Source: Halopseudomonas litoralis (lineage in GTDB: Bacteria; Pseudomonadota; Gammaproteobacteria; Pseudomonadales; Pseudomonadaceae). From it: a DNA stretch of 64,000 nt. This document shows, piece by piece, positions 44,320 to 53,817 of the stretch. The translations under genes and the position numbers were made by a program. Every line of letters starts with the position of its first letter. The first letter of the stretch is position 1. The notes under the pieces were generated by a model, which did not search any database, was not told the DNA's origin, and saw only the letters and a program-made list of their open reading frames with translations. The stretch lies in NCBI RefSeq assembly GCF_900105005.1, contig NZ_LT629748.1, forward strand, positions 2,790,001 through 2,854,000, in the 5' to 3' direction.

Positions 44320-44362
44320 CGAACTAATCCCATACTGTGTCGTAAATAGTCAACGGCTGCCA

Positions 44363-46056
44363 TCAACTCATGGCCACCGGGTCGGTCAGGCCCAACACAT
44401 AACAGCCCAGCAGCGTCAGAATACCGGCCAGAGTTACATAGTAGAGCGTCGGCCCCGCAGTCTTGCGCAGTGTCAGCCCTTCGCGCCCCAGCATCCCGAC
44501 GGTCGCCGAAGCGGCCACCACGTTATGGATCGCGATCATATTGCCAGCGGCAGCACCCACGGCCTGGCCTGCAATCACCAGCACGGTGGACAGTCCCAGA
44601 CTGCTTGCCACGCCGAATTGAAATTGACTGAACATCATGTTCGAGACGGTATTGGAACCCGCCAGGAACGGCCCAGCGCACCGATGGCCGGCGCAAACAA
44701 AGGATAGATACCGCCCACGTTGTCAGCAACGAAGTGGGCCAGAGCCACTGGCATGCTGGGCAGATCGGCAGCATTCACGCCCGAATTGATCAGAATACGC
44801 ACCATGGGTACGGTGAACAGCAGCACGAAACCTGCGCTGAACAGCACACCGCCGGATTCCCGCACCGCCCGACCGAACTCGCTCAAACGCATGCGGTGAA
44901 TAAAGAAAGTCGCCAACACCACCGCCACCAGCACGCCGCCGGGCAAGTAAAGAGGATCGAGACCGGCATTGATGCCCGCCTCACCCAGAATACCGGTGAA
45001 AGTAATCGCCACGCTTTTCAGAGCTGCGGTCACCCCCGGGAAAACCCGACTGATCACCAGCAGAATGCCCACCAGCACGTAGGGAATCCAGGCTCGCAGA
45101 CTGCTCATAGGACGGCTGCCGAGGTCCTCCACACGCATCTCGATGGTACCCACCCAGCTCGACGGCCAGTCCTTGCGATCCGCGAATTGCCAGACGTTTT
45201 GTGGTACCAGAAAGCCAGAGCGCGCCGCCAGGACCACTATCGACAGCCCGACCAGCCCACCCAGCAGCGACGGAAACTCCGGCCCGAAAAATATACTGGT
45301 CGCCACATAAGGCAGCACAAAGGCCAATCCAGCGAACAGCGCGAAAGGCACAGCCTCCCATCCTGCCTTCCAGCTTTTATCCCGACCGAAGTACCGCGTC
45401 AGCATCAACACCATGATCGCAGGCATGACGACGCCCACCATCGCGTGAATAATGGCAACCTTCACCGTTACCCACTGCACATAATCCGTCCAGGCATATC
45501 CATGGACCGCCAGCAACTCGCCGAGCGCGCCGTTATCGACACCGGCGGTAACACCGACAATGATCGGCGTACCCACTGCACCGAAGGACACAGGCGTGCT
45601 CTGCAATAACATCCCCATCAGTACCGCTGCCATCGCCGGAAAGCCCATCGCCACCAGCAGCGGCGCGACAATCGCCGCCGGAGTACCGAACCCGGAAGCT
45701 CCCTCGATGAAGCAGCCAAACAACCAGCAGATGATCACCACTTGAATGCGCGGGTCAGGACTGATGGCTGCAAAGCCGAGGCGAATTGCCGCAATGCCAC
45801 CAGAATATTTCAGGGTATTGAGCAACAGAATAGCGCCGAAGATGATCCATAACAGACTCAGCGTGATGATCAGCCCCTGCAAGGTCGAGGACAACACCCG
45901 GTTGAAACTCATGTCCCAGGCGAACAGAGCGATCAATACGGTGACAGCATAAACCACAGGCATGGCGGTCCTGGCCGACCAGCGAAGCCCGATCAATAAA
46001 ACACCGGCCAGAAGAATGGGGGCAAAGGCGAGCACAGCGAGAAGTGCAGAAGACAT
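44363..46056 (-). pseudogene. lldP: L-lactate permease with a single-base frameshift
   Basis: A LctP-family lactate permease of about 560 residues split into two frames. From ATG 46056 (GGAG upstream) the frame gives about 12 membrane helices and reaches FAPAIGALG, then runs out of frame to a stop at 44635. The family sequence resumes in another frame as [19 protein letters not shown] and ends at 44363. The break is near 44668-44674 on the plus strand, where one base is missing relative to the expected Gly-Ala-Phe codons. Either the last 100 residues are lost and the permease is damaged, or the base is an assembly error. The downstream lactate genes are intact. Confidence 0.85.
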
Positions 46057-46088
46057 ATGGCGCTCCGTAATTATTATTGGAGAAGCTT

Positions 46089-46117
46089 CTGGCAAATTGG
46101 TAATACCAATTTGCCAG
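46089..46117. promoter_or_regulatory. LldR operator, lldP side: 29-bp perfect palindrome
   Basis: Two 14-base arms pair perfectly around A46103, with the core TTGGTAATACCAA. This fits the FadR-subfamily GntR half-site pattern TGGT-N3-ACCA and resembles the lldPRD operators of E. coli. It lies 33 bases before lldP. Confidence 0.8.
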
Positions 46118-46235
46118 GCATGTGGATCATCGTAAAAAAGCTGTACTGCAGTGTCAAACAGGATTTACTAGACATTGGTCTTATAAGCGGAAAAACTTTT
46201 CGATAAGAATTTTAGTCGGCATACTTCTCCATTCA

Positions 46236-46248
46236 TTGGTCAGACCAA
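46236..46248. promoter_or_regulatory. LldR operator, lldR side
   Basis: TTGGTC-A-GACCAA is a perfect palindrome just before the lldR ribosome-binding site (AGGAG, 46250-46254). With the operator at 46103 it brackets the divergent promoters, as O1/O2 do in E. coli, which allows looping and autoregulation. Confidence 0.75.
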
Positions 46249-46260
46249 CAGGAGTACTGG

Positions 46261-47025
46261 ATGGAGATCGGTCAGATCCAACAAAAGCGGCTATCAGACA
46301 ATATCGTTGAACAGCTCGAGTCGATGATGCTCGACGGCATATTGAAGCCAGGAGAACGATTACCGGCGGAACGCCAGCTGGCGGAGCAGTTTGGCGTTTC
46401 TCGGCCCTCCCTGCGCGAGGCGATTCAGAAACTCGCGGCACGCGGCTTGTTGGTAAGCCGTCAGGGCGGTGGTAATTACATCACCGAATCCTTGGGTTCC
46501 AGCTTCAGCGACCCGTTGCTGGAGTTACTCGAAGGCCGCCCCGAGGCCCACCGGGATCTGTTGGAGTTTCGTCATACGCTGGAAGCCGATTGCGCTTATT
46601 ATGCCGCCCTGCGCGCGACCGAAGTGGACCATCAGCATTTGCGCAAGGCCTACGAGGCGCTGCAAGCCTGTTATACCCGGGAAGGAGGCAGCAGAGCTGA
46701 GGAGGGTGCCGCCGATGCGCGCTTTCACCTGGCCATCGCCGAGGCCAGTCACAACATCATCCTGTTGCACACCATTCGCGGCCTGTTCGACCTACTCAAG
46801 CGCAACGTAGTGACAAATATTGGTGGCATGTACGCCTTGCGCCCGGGTACCCGCGCCATGCTGATGCGCCAGCATCGGGAATTGCTGGAGGCGATTATCG
46901 AAGGCCGTGCCAAGGATGCCCGACGTCATGCCAGCGAACACATCGATTTCGTACGCGAGGTGCTGGCCGAACACCAGCAGGAAGAGCAACGTCGCAGCCG
47001 AGCTAAACGCCGGGACAAGCACTGA
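46261..47025 (+). CDS. lldR: Lactate-responsive GntR/FadR-family regulator LldR
   Basis: A 254-residue regulator. The N-terminal winged helix has the GntR signature LPAERQLAEQFGVSRPSLREAI and the C-terminal FCD ligand domain has the usual Asp/His metal residues (ADARFHLAIAEASHN, RQHRELLEAI). It diverges from lldP-lldD-dld across a 204-base gap with two palindromic operators. By homology it represses the operon until L- or D-lactate binds. Confidence 0.95.
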   Translation: MEIGQIQQKRLSDNIVEQLESMMLDGILKPGERLPAERQLAEQFGVSRPSLREAIQKLAARGLLVSRQGGGNYITESLGSSFSDPLLELLEGRPEAHRDLLEFRHTLEADCAYYAALRATEVDHQHLRKAYEALQACYTREGGSRAEEGAADARFHLAIAEASHNIILLHTIRGLFDLLKRNVVTNIGGMYALRPGTRAMLMRQHRELLEAIIEGRAKDARRHASEHIDFVREVLAEHQQEEQRRSRAKRRDKH

Positions 47026-47109
47026 GACAGTCAAAACCGGACGTTTTTTACCGCAGCGGCTATAGTGATAAGTCCCAATGAAGGGTTGGCTATTTGTCAG
47101 GAGATCTAG

Positions 47110-47709
47110 ATGAAGAAAAGCGCCCCATCCGCACTCGTGCTGCTGGTTCCGCTTACGTTGTCTGCGCACGCCTATGAGTTGAGCCCCAAACCGGAAGCAG
47201 GTTTATGGCGTAGCGAAACGCGCATTTTGATCAATGGCGAGGACCCTATGCCAACCATTCGGCAATCCCAGCAACAGCTGCTCGAACAATTGCCGGCAGA
47301 CCAGCGGGATGCGCTGGAAGGCGTCGCAGCCCAGCGCAACCCCGGCATCAGGATGGAATGCATCACGCCACAACAGGCGTCCAGCATGGTGCACATCGAT
47401 GAAATGAGAAGGAAGATCCAGCGCAATGTGCCGGAGTGCGAACTGACGGTGAGTTCAGCGGAGCGCTCCCGCTTGCGCGTCAGCGGCGATTGTCGCGGCG
47501 AGAACGGCTTCGAAGGTGATATGCAGGGCGAACTGGAAATCATCAGCAGCCAGGAAATCCGTTCATCCTTTCTCGGGCATGGCCACTTTCAAGTGGTCCA
47601 TGAGGGTGGGGGCAGCGGCCAGCCATCGAACATTCAGCAGCTGGAAATTTCCCGCTGGACATCACCGGACTGCGGCGCGATAACACCGAACGAACGCCTG
47701 TCATTCTGA
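47110..47709 (+). CDS. DUF3617 family exported protein
   Basis: A 199-residue protein with a signal peptide (SALVLLVPLTLSAHA). The opening PKPEAGLWRSETRILING and the later cysteine pair (MECITPQQA, VPECELTV) match DUF3617, a periplasmic family of unknown function. GGAG lies upstream of ATG 47110. Stand-alone gene. Confidence 0.75.
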   Translation: MKKSAPSALVLLVPLTLSAHAYELSPKPEAGLWRSETRILINGEDPMPTIRQSQQQLLEQLPADQRDALEGVAAQRNPGIRMECITPQQASSMVHIDEMRRKIQRNVPECELTVSSAERSRLRVSGDCRGENGFEGDMQGELEIISSQEIRSSFLGHGHFQVVHEGGGSGQPSNIQQLEISRWTSPDCGAITPNERLSF

Positions 47710-47772
47710 TTTAAGCCTTCTGCTCCGGTCACCGTCGACTAGACTGACTATATGACAACAGGAGATGAGGCC

Positions 47773-48573
47773 ATGCTGAAACATTGTATTCTCGGCTTTG
47801 ATTATTCCGAAAGTTGGCAGAAAACCTGCGATAGATTGCCATCAGTGGTGCAGATGGCTGGCATCCACAGGTTGACCATAGTGCATGTGGTGGATACCAC
47901 CCGCCGGATGAGCGTTGAAGATAGCGAAGCCGCTGCTGCCGGCCACCTCAAGGACCTGGCAGCCAATCTGGGCAGCGAGCTGGGGATCGAGGTGGATTAC
48001 GAGGTGCGTCGCGGCTTCGCGGCTACCGAGCTGCATGAAGCCGCGCGACGCCATGATGCCAATGGGATCATCGTTCTCAACCAGAGCCACTCCGCGGGCC
48101 GCGCCTTTTTCTACGGCAATATCACGCTGAACCTGGCGCGGATAACGCGTGTGCCCCTGTTGATCCTCGCAGCAGACGGTCCGGCAGTGGAGCCCAGCGC
48201 GCCTGTGCTGCTGGCCACCGACGGCTCGGCGCCAGCCCGCGTTGCCCAGCGTTGTTTCGAACATTTTCTGCAAGATGGCAGGCAGGGTATGGTGGTATGG
48301 GTCAAAACCGAACATGACGATGACGAAGCCACTATCACTAATCTGACGGCCGACCTTATCAGCCGCCATGGTCAGGTTGTGTCTCGCCATGTGAAAGGCG
48401 ACGCAATACAACAGATCGTCAAGGCGGCAGAAACTGAGCAGGCGGCGCTGGTCATTCTAGGCAAGCGCGGCACCACACCGCTTCAGGATCTGATGATCGG
48501 CAGCACCGCCGAAGGCGTGGCTCGGGAAAGTCGTCAACCTGTGCTAATCATTCCTGCCAATACGGCGTTCTGA
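47773..48573 (+). CDS. Universal stress protein, tandem UspA domains
   Basis: A 266-residue protein with two UspA-like folds. The second has an intact ATP-binding signature (ILGKRGTTPLQDLMIGSTAEG); the first is degenerate (LNQSHSAGRAFFYGNITL). I chose ATG 47773 because AGGAG lies nine bases upstream; ATG 47752 has no ribosome site. Such proteins in pseudomonads are linked to anaerobic survival, but no Anr/Dnr box is seen here. Confidence 0.88.
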   Translation: MLKHCILGFDYSESWQKTCDRLPSVVQMAGIHRLTIVHVVDTTRRMSVEDSEAAAAGHLKDLAANLGSELGIEVDYEVRRGFAATELHEAARRHDANGIIVLNQSHSAGRAFFYGNITLNLARITRVPLLILAADGPAVEPSAPVLLATDGSAPARVAQRCFEHFLQDGRQGMVVWVKTEHDDDEATITNLTADLISRHGQVVSRHVKGDAIQQIVKAAETEQAALVILGKRGTTPLQDLMIGSTAEGVARESRQPVLIIPANTAF

Positions 48574-48579
48574 AAGCAA

Positions 48580-48608
48580 AAAGCCCCGGTAACCGCTACC
48601 GGGGCTTT
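48580..48608. terminator. Bidirectional terminator between usp and gcdH
   Basis: AAAGCCCCGGTA / TACCGGGGCTTT forms a 12-bp perfect stem with a five-base loop, A-rich on one side and T-rich on the other. It lies between two convergent stops and can end both transcripts. Confidence 0.9.
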
Positions 48609-48629
48609 AGTAGAACGCGTGCTTGGTAC

Positions 48630-49814
48630 TTAGAAGAACGCCTGCAAGCCTGTCTGAGCACGCCCCAGAATCAATGCGTGCACATCGTGAGTACCTTCAT
48701 AGGTATTCACCACTTCCAGGTTCACCACATGGCGAATGACGCCATACTCATCGGAAATCCCGTTGCCACCCAGCATGTCCCGCGCTACCCGGGCGATATC
48801 CAGCGATTTGCCGCAGGAGTTGCGCTTCATGATGGAAGTGATTTCCACCGAGGCGGTCCCTTCGTCCTTCATGCGGCCCAGGCGCAGACAGCCCTGCAAT
48901 GCCATGGTGATTTCGGTCTGCATGTCGGCCAGTTTCTTCTGTACCAGCTGGGTCTGCGCCAGGGGGCGACCGAACTGGAGACGGTCCATGGTGTACTGGC
49001 GGGCGGTGTGCCAGCAGAATTCAGCCGCGCCCAAGGCGCCCCAGGCGATACCGTAACGGGCCGAGTTCAGGCAGGTGAAGGGGCCACGCAGGCCGGTCAC
49101 GCCCGGCATCAGGTTCTCTTCCGGCACGAATACATCGTCCATCACGATTTCACCGGTGATGGAAGTACGCAGGCCGACCTTGCCCTTGATCGCCGGAGCG
49201 CTCAGCCCCTTCCAGCCCTTCTCCAGAATGAAGCCGCGGATCAGATCATCTTCGGTCTTGGCCCAGACAACGAACACGTCGGCAATCGGACTGTTGGTGA
49301 TCCACATCTTGGCACCCTTGAGCAGGTAGCCACCATCGACTTTCTTCGCCCGGGTGATCATCGACCCCGGATCGGAACCGTGGTTCGGCTCGGTCAGACC
49401 GAAGCAGCCGATATATTCACCGCTGGCCAGCTTCGGCAGATATTTCTGCTTCTGCTCTTCAGTACCGAATTCATTGATCGGCACCATTACCAGCGAGGAC
49501 TGCACACTCATCATCGAACGGTAGCCGGAGTCGACACGCTCTACTTCACGGGCGATCAGACCGTAGCATACGTAGTTCAGGCCACTGCCGCCGTACTCGA
49601 CAGGAATGGTCGCGCCCAGCAGCCCCAACTCGCCCATTTCACGGAAGATGCTGGCATCGGTGTCCTCGTTGCGGAACGAGTTGAGCACCCGTGGCATCAG
49701 CTTGTCCTGGCAATACTGCGCCGCCGAGTCGCGCACCATGCGTTCTTCTTCAGTGAGCTGCTGATCCAGCAGCAGCGGGTCTGCCCAGTTGAAAGTTGCT
49801 TTACTGTCGGCCAT
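48630..49814 (-). CDS. gcdH: Glutaryl-CoA dehydrogenase
   Basis: A 394-residue acyl-CoA dehydrogenase that converts glutaryl-CoA to crotonyl-CoA in lysine catabolism. I chose ATG 49814 ([20 protein letters not shown]). FAD/substrate motifs [15 protein letters not shown] and [16 protein letters not shown] are seen, as is the catalytic base E373 in TYEGTHD. Its LysR regulator is divergent. The CoA-transferase gene gcdG that usually follows is absent here; the next gene is a convergent universal stress gene. Confidence 0.95.
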   Translation of the reverse strand: MADSKATFNWADPLLLDQQLTEEERMVRDSAAQYCQDKLMPRVLNSFRNEDTDASIFREMGELGLLGATIPVEYGGSGLNYVCYGLIAREVERVDSGYRSMMSVQSSLVMVPINEFGTEEQKQKYLPKLASGEYIGCFGLTEPNHGSDPGSMITRAKKVDGGYLLKGAKMWITNSPIADVFVVWAKTEDDLIRGFILEKGWKGLSAPAIKGKVGLRTSITGEIVMDDVFVPEENLMPGVTGLRGPFTCLNSARYGIAWGALGAAEFCWHTARQYTMDRLQFGRPLAQTQLVQKKLADMQTEITMALQGCLRLGRMKDEGTASVEITSIMKRNSCGKSLDIARVARDMLGGNGISDEYGVIRHVVNLEVVNTYEGTHDVHALILGRAQTGLQAFF

Positions 49815-50070
49815 GAAAACTCCGTATGTCGCTTGTTGTGATGATGCAGATGAATACCCTGCAAGAGATGCAACAAGACTAGTCGCCCCCAACCATGCGA
49901 GCAACCGCGTTTTTCTCAGCACACTGTGCTAGATTGGAACTCCGAGAATCAGCTGCCAGTGTCATGCTGTCAGCTGCAAACCAACCCGGCGAGGCCTGAC
50001 AACGTCCAGCCTCCACGGCCAGCGTAGCGCTTGCAGCTCAAAGCGTGCCGCTGCTCAGCAGGAGCCCCCC

Positions 50071-50982
50071 TTGCGCCGAAAAATCCCCCCGACCCAGGCA
50101 TTGGTCTGCTTCGAATCTGCCGCCCGACATGAGAGTTTTACCAAGGCTGCCGATGAACTGGCGCTGACGCAGAGCGCGGTATGCCGACAAATTGCCAACC
50201 TGGAGAGCTTTCTCGATATCCAGCTGTTCCGCCGCACGCGCCGCGGCGTGCGCCTGACGGAGGCCGGCCAGACCTATAGCCGGCGCATCGCCAACCGGCT
50301 GGACGCCGTGGAACGTGACACCTTGTCGGTGATGGGCAATCACGGTACCGCGACTCTGGAGCTGGCGCTGGTGCCGACCTTCGGTACGCAATGGTTGCTA
50401 CCACGGCTCAGTCGCTACCTTGTGCAACATCCGCACGTGACCATCAACATGACCAACCGCACCCGGCCCTTCCTGTTCGCCGACACCGAGTTCGATGCGG
50501 CCATCTACTTCGGCGATGGAGAATGGTCGGGTACCGAAGTGCATTTTCTGATGAACGAGTCGCCGGTGCCCGTGTGCAACCCCGGACTGCTGGCGGGCCA
50601 GGCGCAACTCACAGCGGAGCAGATCAGCCAGCTGCCCTTACTGCAACAATCTACCCGTCCCTACGCCTGGCGCCAGTGGTTCGCCGCCGCCGGCATGCGG
50701 GTGGAGCATGACCTGAACGGCACCCGACTGGAGTTGTTCTCCATGCTGGCCCAGGCTGCCATGCATGGCATGGGGGTGGCGCTGATCCCACCTTTCCTGA
50801 TTCGCAGCGAATTGGAGAGCGGCAAACTGGTCATCGCCTGTCCGCACAGCTTCGACAGCAGCAATGCCTATTATCTGGTGATTCCCGAGCGCAAGGCCGA
50901 GTCAGCCACGCTGCAGGCATTCAGGGATTGGGTAATCGGTGAAGCACAAGCGTATGGGCAAGAGGCCGGTGCCGTCTCGTAG
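50071..50982 (+). CDS. LysR-family regulator, probably of gcdH
   Basis: A 303-residue LysR-type protein of the GcvA-like branch. Start TTG 50071 with GGAG at 50061-50064. The N-terminal HTH is clear (FTKAADELALTQSAVCRQI) and the effector domain follows. It diverges from gcdH with a 256-base gap, the arrangement of GcdR, a glutarate-pathway activator in P. putida, so that role is inferred from position. Confidence 0.88.
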   Translation: MRRKIPPTQALVCFESAARHESFTKAADELALTQSAVCRQIANLESFLDIQLFRRTRRGVRLTEAGQTYSRRIANRLDAVERDTLSVMGNHGTATLELALVPTFGTQWLLPRLSRYLVQHPHVTINMTNRTRPFLFADTEFDAAIYFGDGEWSGTEVHFLMNESPVPVCNPGLLAGQAQLTAEQISQLPLLQQSTRPYAWRQWFAAAGMRVEHDLNGTRLELFSMLAQAAMHGMGVALIPPFLIRSELESGKLVIACPHSFDSSNAYYLVIPERKAESATLQAFRDWVIGEAQAYGQEAGAVS

Positions 50983-50993
50983 CGCCCACTGGC

Positions 50994-51062
50994 TTGGTGG
51001 GGGCGGCCTCGACCGCGAATGGGCCTGACAGGAAAGCTTCGCGGGCAAGCCCGCCCCACAAG
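50994..51062. repeat. Pair of inverted REP elements (BIME-like)
   Basis: The right unit (51031-51062) has the pseudomonad REP core CTTCGCGGGCAAGCCCGCC, with stem GCGGGC/GCCCGC at 51041-51054. The left unit (50994-51020) is a diverged copy in the opposite direction. It fills the gap between two convergent genes. No RAYT transposase is in the window. Confidence 0.85.
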
Positions 51063-51063
51063 A

Positions 51064-51822
51064 TCAGCGGTAATAAGTGCAGATGCGCTGCCCATCGACC
51101 TCGTGCACATTGATCTCCATCTCATACAGATCACGCAACACGTCACCACGGATGATTTCCTGCGGCGTGCCCTGATAGGCCGGCTGTCCCTGGCGCATGG
51201 CAATGATGTGATCGGAATAGCAGGAGGCGAAGTTGATGTCGTGCAGCACCACCACCACGGTCTTGCCCTTCTCATCGGCGGCGCGGCGCAGCAGCTGCAT
51301 CATGTCCACGGCAAAGCGCATGTCGATATTGTTCAGCGGCTCATCCAGCAGCACATATTCAGTGTCCTGACACATCACCATGGCGACATAGGCGCGCTGC
51401 CGCTGGCCGCCGGACAACTCGTCGATCGGCCGGTCGCGGTATTCATTCAGCCGCAGGTAGTCCATGGCCTCGTCGACATGGCGCAGGTCTTCGGCGGTCA
51501 GCCGTCCGCCCGAATGCGGGAAGCGGCCGAAGGCGACCAGATCCCGCACGGTCAGGCGCAGTGCGGTCTGGTTGTCCTGGCGCAGAATGGACAGGCGCCG
51601 AGCCAGCTGATTGCCCGGCGTACGGGTAACGTCCATGCCGTCAACCATCACAGTGCCGGCACTCATCGGCGTCAGGCGGCTGATCATCGATAGCAAGGTC
51701 GACTTGCCGGCGCCATTGGGCCCGATGATCGAGGTGAAGCCACCTCGGGGAATGCTCAGGCTGACATCATCGACGACCAGTACATCGCCATAGCGTTTGG
51801 ATACGCCCCGGGTTTCAATCAT
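51064..51822 (-). CDS. Siderophore ABC importer, ATPase
   Basis: A 252-residue FecE/FepC-type ATPase. Start ATG 51822 overlaps the permease stop (ATGA). Walker A GPNGAGKST, signature LSGGQRQRA and Walker B YVLLDEPLNNIDM are intact. It powers the permease pair encoded upstream. The frame is open further upstream but there overlaps the permease gene. Confidence 0.94.
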   Translation of the reverse strand: MIETRGVSKRYGDVLVVDDVSLSIPRGGFTSIIGPNGAGKSTLLSMISRLTPMSAGTVMVDGMDVTRTPGNQLARRLSILRQDNQTALRLTVRDLVAFGRFPHSGGRLTAEDLRHVDEAMDYLRLNEYRDRPIDELSGGQRQRAYVAMVMCQDTEYVLLDEPLNNIDMRFAVDMMQLLRRAADEKGKTVVVVLHDINFASCYSDHIIAMRQGQPAYQGTPQEIIRGDVLRDLYEMEINVHEVDGQRICTYYR

Positions 51823-52784
51823 TGTCTGACTCCGCGCATCAGCAGCGCTATGAACAGCAGGCCGCCGGCCAGTTCGATGACCAGCGCCAGCGGCAGGGTT
51901 GAGGACAGCAGGTGCTCCAGCAGCAGCTGACCACCGACCAGGCAGATAATGCCCGCCAGCACACTGGCCGGCAGGGTCCAGCAGTGTTTCTGGGACCCGG
52001 TGAACCAGTAGGCCAGATTGGCAATCAACAGACCGAAGAACAGCGTCGGCCCGACCAGCACCGTAGCAACCGACACCAGAATGGCGATCACCGCCATGAC
52101 CCCGAGCACCACCCACCCGTGGGCCACCCCCAGATTGATGGCGATATCGCGCCCCAGACTCAGTACATCCAGGCTCCGCCACCAGCGCCACAGCAGCAGT
52201 CCCGCCAGCGCCAGAGCTACCGCGGCAGCGCCGAGCAGTTGGGTGTTGACCCGACTGAAACTGGCCTGGGCGACACCGGCACTGATACCGAATTCGCTCG
52301 GATCAAGCACCCGCCCACCCAGCTCCGTCAACTCACGGAACAGCATACCGGCCAGCATGCCGAGCAGTATCATCAGGTGCAGGCTGCGTACCGAACCGGA
52401 GAACAGCAGGCGAAACACCAGCAACGCCATCGCCACCATCAAAAGGACCTGCACAGCAAAGCGCAGCGAAGGTACCCATTCGGCCAGAACACTGCCGCTC
52501 AGCACCAACAAGGTCAGTGTGTTGACCAGCACATAGAGCACATCGAAGCCCATCAGCGAGGGGGTCAACAGACGGCTGTGGGTGATGGTCTGAAACAGCA
52601 CGGTGGACACGCCGATGGCGCAGGAAGTGAGTAGCAACGCCAGCAGGCGACTGCCGCGGTATTCGACAATGAAGCCCCAGTCGGCCTGCACATTCACCGT
52701 CATGAAGCCGAGCATGCACAGCAGCGCGAGCACTCCCAACAGCAGTACCCGGGTGGCCGGACGACGCCACAGAGTCAGGACCAT
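51819..52784 (-). CDS. Siderophore ABC importer, permease 2 (FecCD family)
   Basis: A 321-residue FecCD-type permease with about nine helices. GSRLLALLLTSCAIGVSTVLFQT and GPTLFFGLLIANLAYWF are family-typical coupling regions. It overlaps both neighbours, the ATPase by four bases and permease 1 by ten, so the operon is translated as a unit. Confidence 0.93.
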   Translation of the reverse strand: MVLTLWRRPATRVLLLGVLALLCMLGFMTVNVQADWGFIVEYRGSRLLALLLTSCAIGVSTVLFQTITHSRLLTPSLMGFDVLYVLVNTLTLLVLSGSVLAEWVPSLRFAVQVLLMVAMALLVFRLLFSGSVRSLHLMILLGMLAGMLFRELTELGGRVLDPSEFGISAGVAQASFSRVNTQLLGAAAVALALAGLLLWRWWRSLDVLSLGRDIAINLGVAHGWVVLGVMAVIAILVSVATVLVGPTLFFGLLIANLAYWFTGSQKHCWTLPASVLAGIICLVGGQLLLEHLLSSTLPLALVIELAGGLLFIALLMRGVRQ

Positions 52785-53785
52785 TTCGCCCTCCCCTGCA
52801 ACAGCACCGCAAGAAACACCACGCAGCCGCCGATCGACAGCAGGTTGGACGAAGGCACTTCATAGGGGTGGATCAACAGTCGACCGAGCAGGTCAGCTGC
52901 CAGCAGCAATGCGGCTCCCAGCAGCGCCATCAGCGGCACCGCCCGGCGCAGATTGTCGCCGGCTACCAGCCGCACCAGATTCGGTGCCACCAGGCCGATA
53001 AAGGGAATCACCCCGGCGGTTACCACCACGCTGCCAACGATCATGCCCACCAGCACCACCCCGGTGCCCATCAGCAGCGAGTAGTTCACGCCGATATTGG
53101 TGGCAAAATCACGGCCCATGCCGATCACGGTGAACCGATCCGCCAGGATCATCGCCGCCACCGTCAACCCGGCTGCGACCCACAGCAGCTCGTAGCGCCC
53201 GCGCAAGATGGCCGAAAAATCACCGCTGTTCCAGGCCCGCAACGACTGTGACAGGTCGAAATGGTGGGCGATCAGCCCGCTGGCGGCATGCACCACCCCG
53301 GCCATTACCAAACCGACCAGAGGCACGATCAGCGCCGAGCGCAGCGGCATGCGCTGCAACACACCGAGAAACAGCAGGACGCCGCCGGCAGCGAAGGCGC
53401 TCACCACCAGAAACCGCGCCCACAGCGGCAACCCCTGGGGCAGCACGATAGCCAGCACCAGCATGCCCAGCGCCGCAGCCGCCATGGGCCCGGTGGTCGA
53501 GGTATCTACCAGCCGGTTGCGCGCCATCATCTGCAGAATCGCTCCGGCCACGGCCAATGCCGCGCCGGCGAGAATCAAGGCAATGGTGCGTGGCAGGCGG
53601 CTGACGAAGAGGATCTTCGAGACCCGGTCATCCGGGTCGGCGGTGAAGACATTCAACAGGTTCATGCGGCTGGCACCGACGTTCAGACTGCACAACGCCA
53701 GCACCACGACCACCACTGCGAGCAATAACAAACAGAGGGCACCCTTGCCGGGCGCCCTCTGTGATGAAGAAATAGAATGTGACAT
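52775..53785 (-). CDS. Siderophore ABC importer, permease 1 (FecCD family)
   Basis: A 336-residue FecCD-type permease. SRLPRTIALILAGAALAVAG and FIGLVAPNLVRLVAGDN are the classic motifs for the substrate channel and the ATPase contact. It pairs with permease 2 as a heterodimer and starts 32 bases after the binding-protein stop. Confidence 0.94.
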   Translation of the reverse strand: MSHSISSSQRAPGKGALCLLLLAVVVVVLALCSLNVGASRMNLLNVFTADPDDRVSKILFVSRLPRTIALILAGAALAVAGAILQMMARNRLVDTSTTGPMAAAALGMLVLAIVLPQGLPLWARFLVVSAFAAGGVLLFLGVLQRMPLRSALIVPLVGLVMAGVVHAASGLIAHHFDLSQSLRAWNSGDFSAILRGRYELLWVAAGLTVAAMILADRFTVIGMGRDFATNIGVNYSLLMGTGVVLVGMIVGSVVVTAGVIPFIGLVAPNLVRLVAGDNLRRAVPLMALLGAALLLAADLLGRLLIHPYEVPSSNLLSIGGCVVFLAVLLQGRAKWS

Positions 53786-53817
53786 GCATCCTGCCTGAAC
53801 ATCGAAAGGGCGATGAC

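Noticed and set aside
44523..44774. Separate small gene overlapping the lldP break
   Set aside because: Third-frame shadow; the permease family sequence explains both sides of the break.
46122..46310. 62-codon frame in the lldP-lldR gap
   Set aside because: It covers an operator and the lldR start; no ribosome site.
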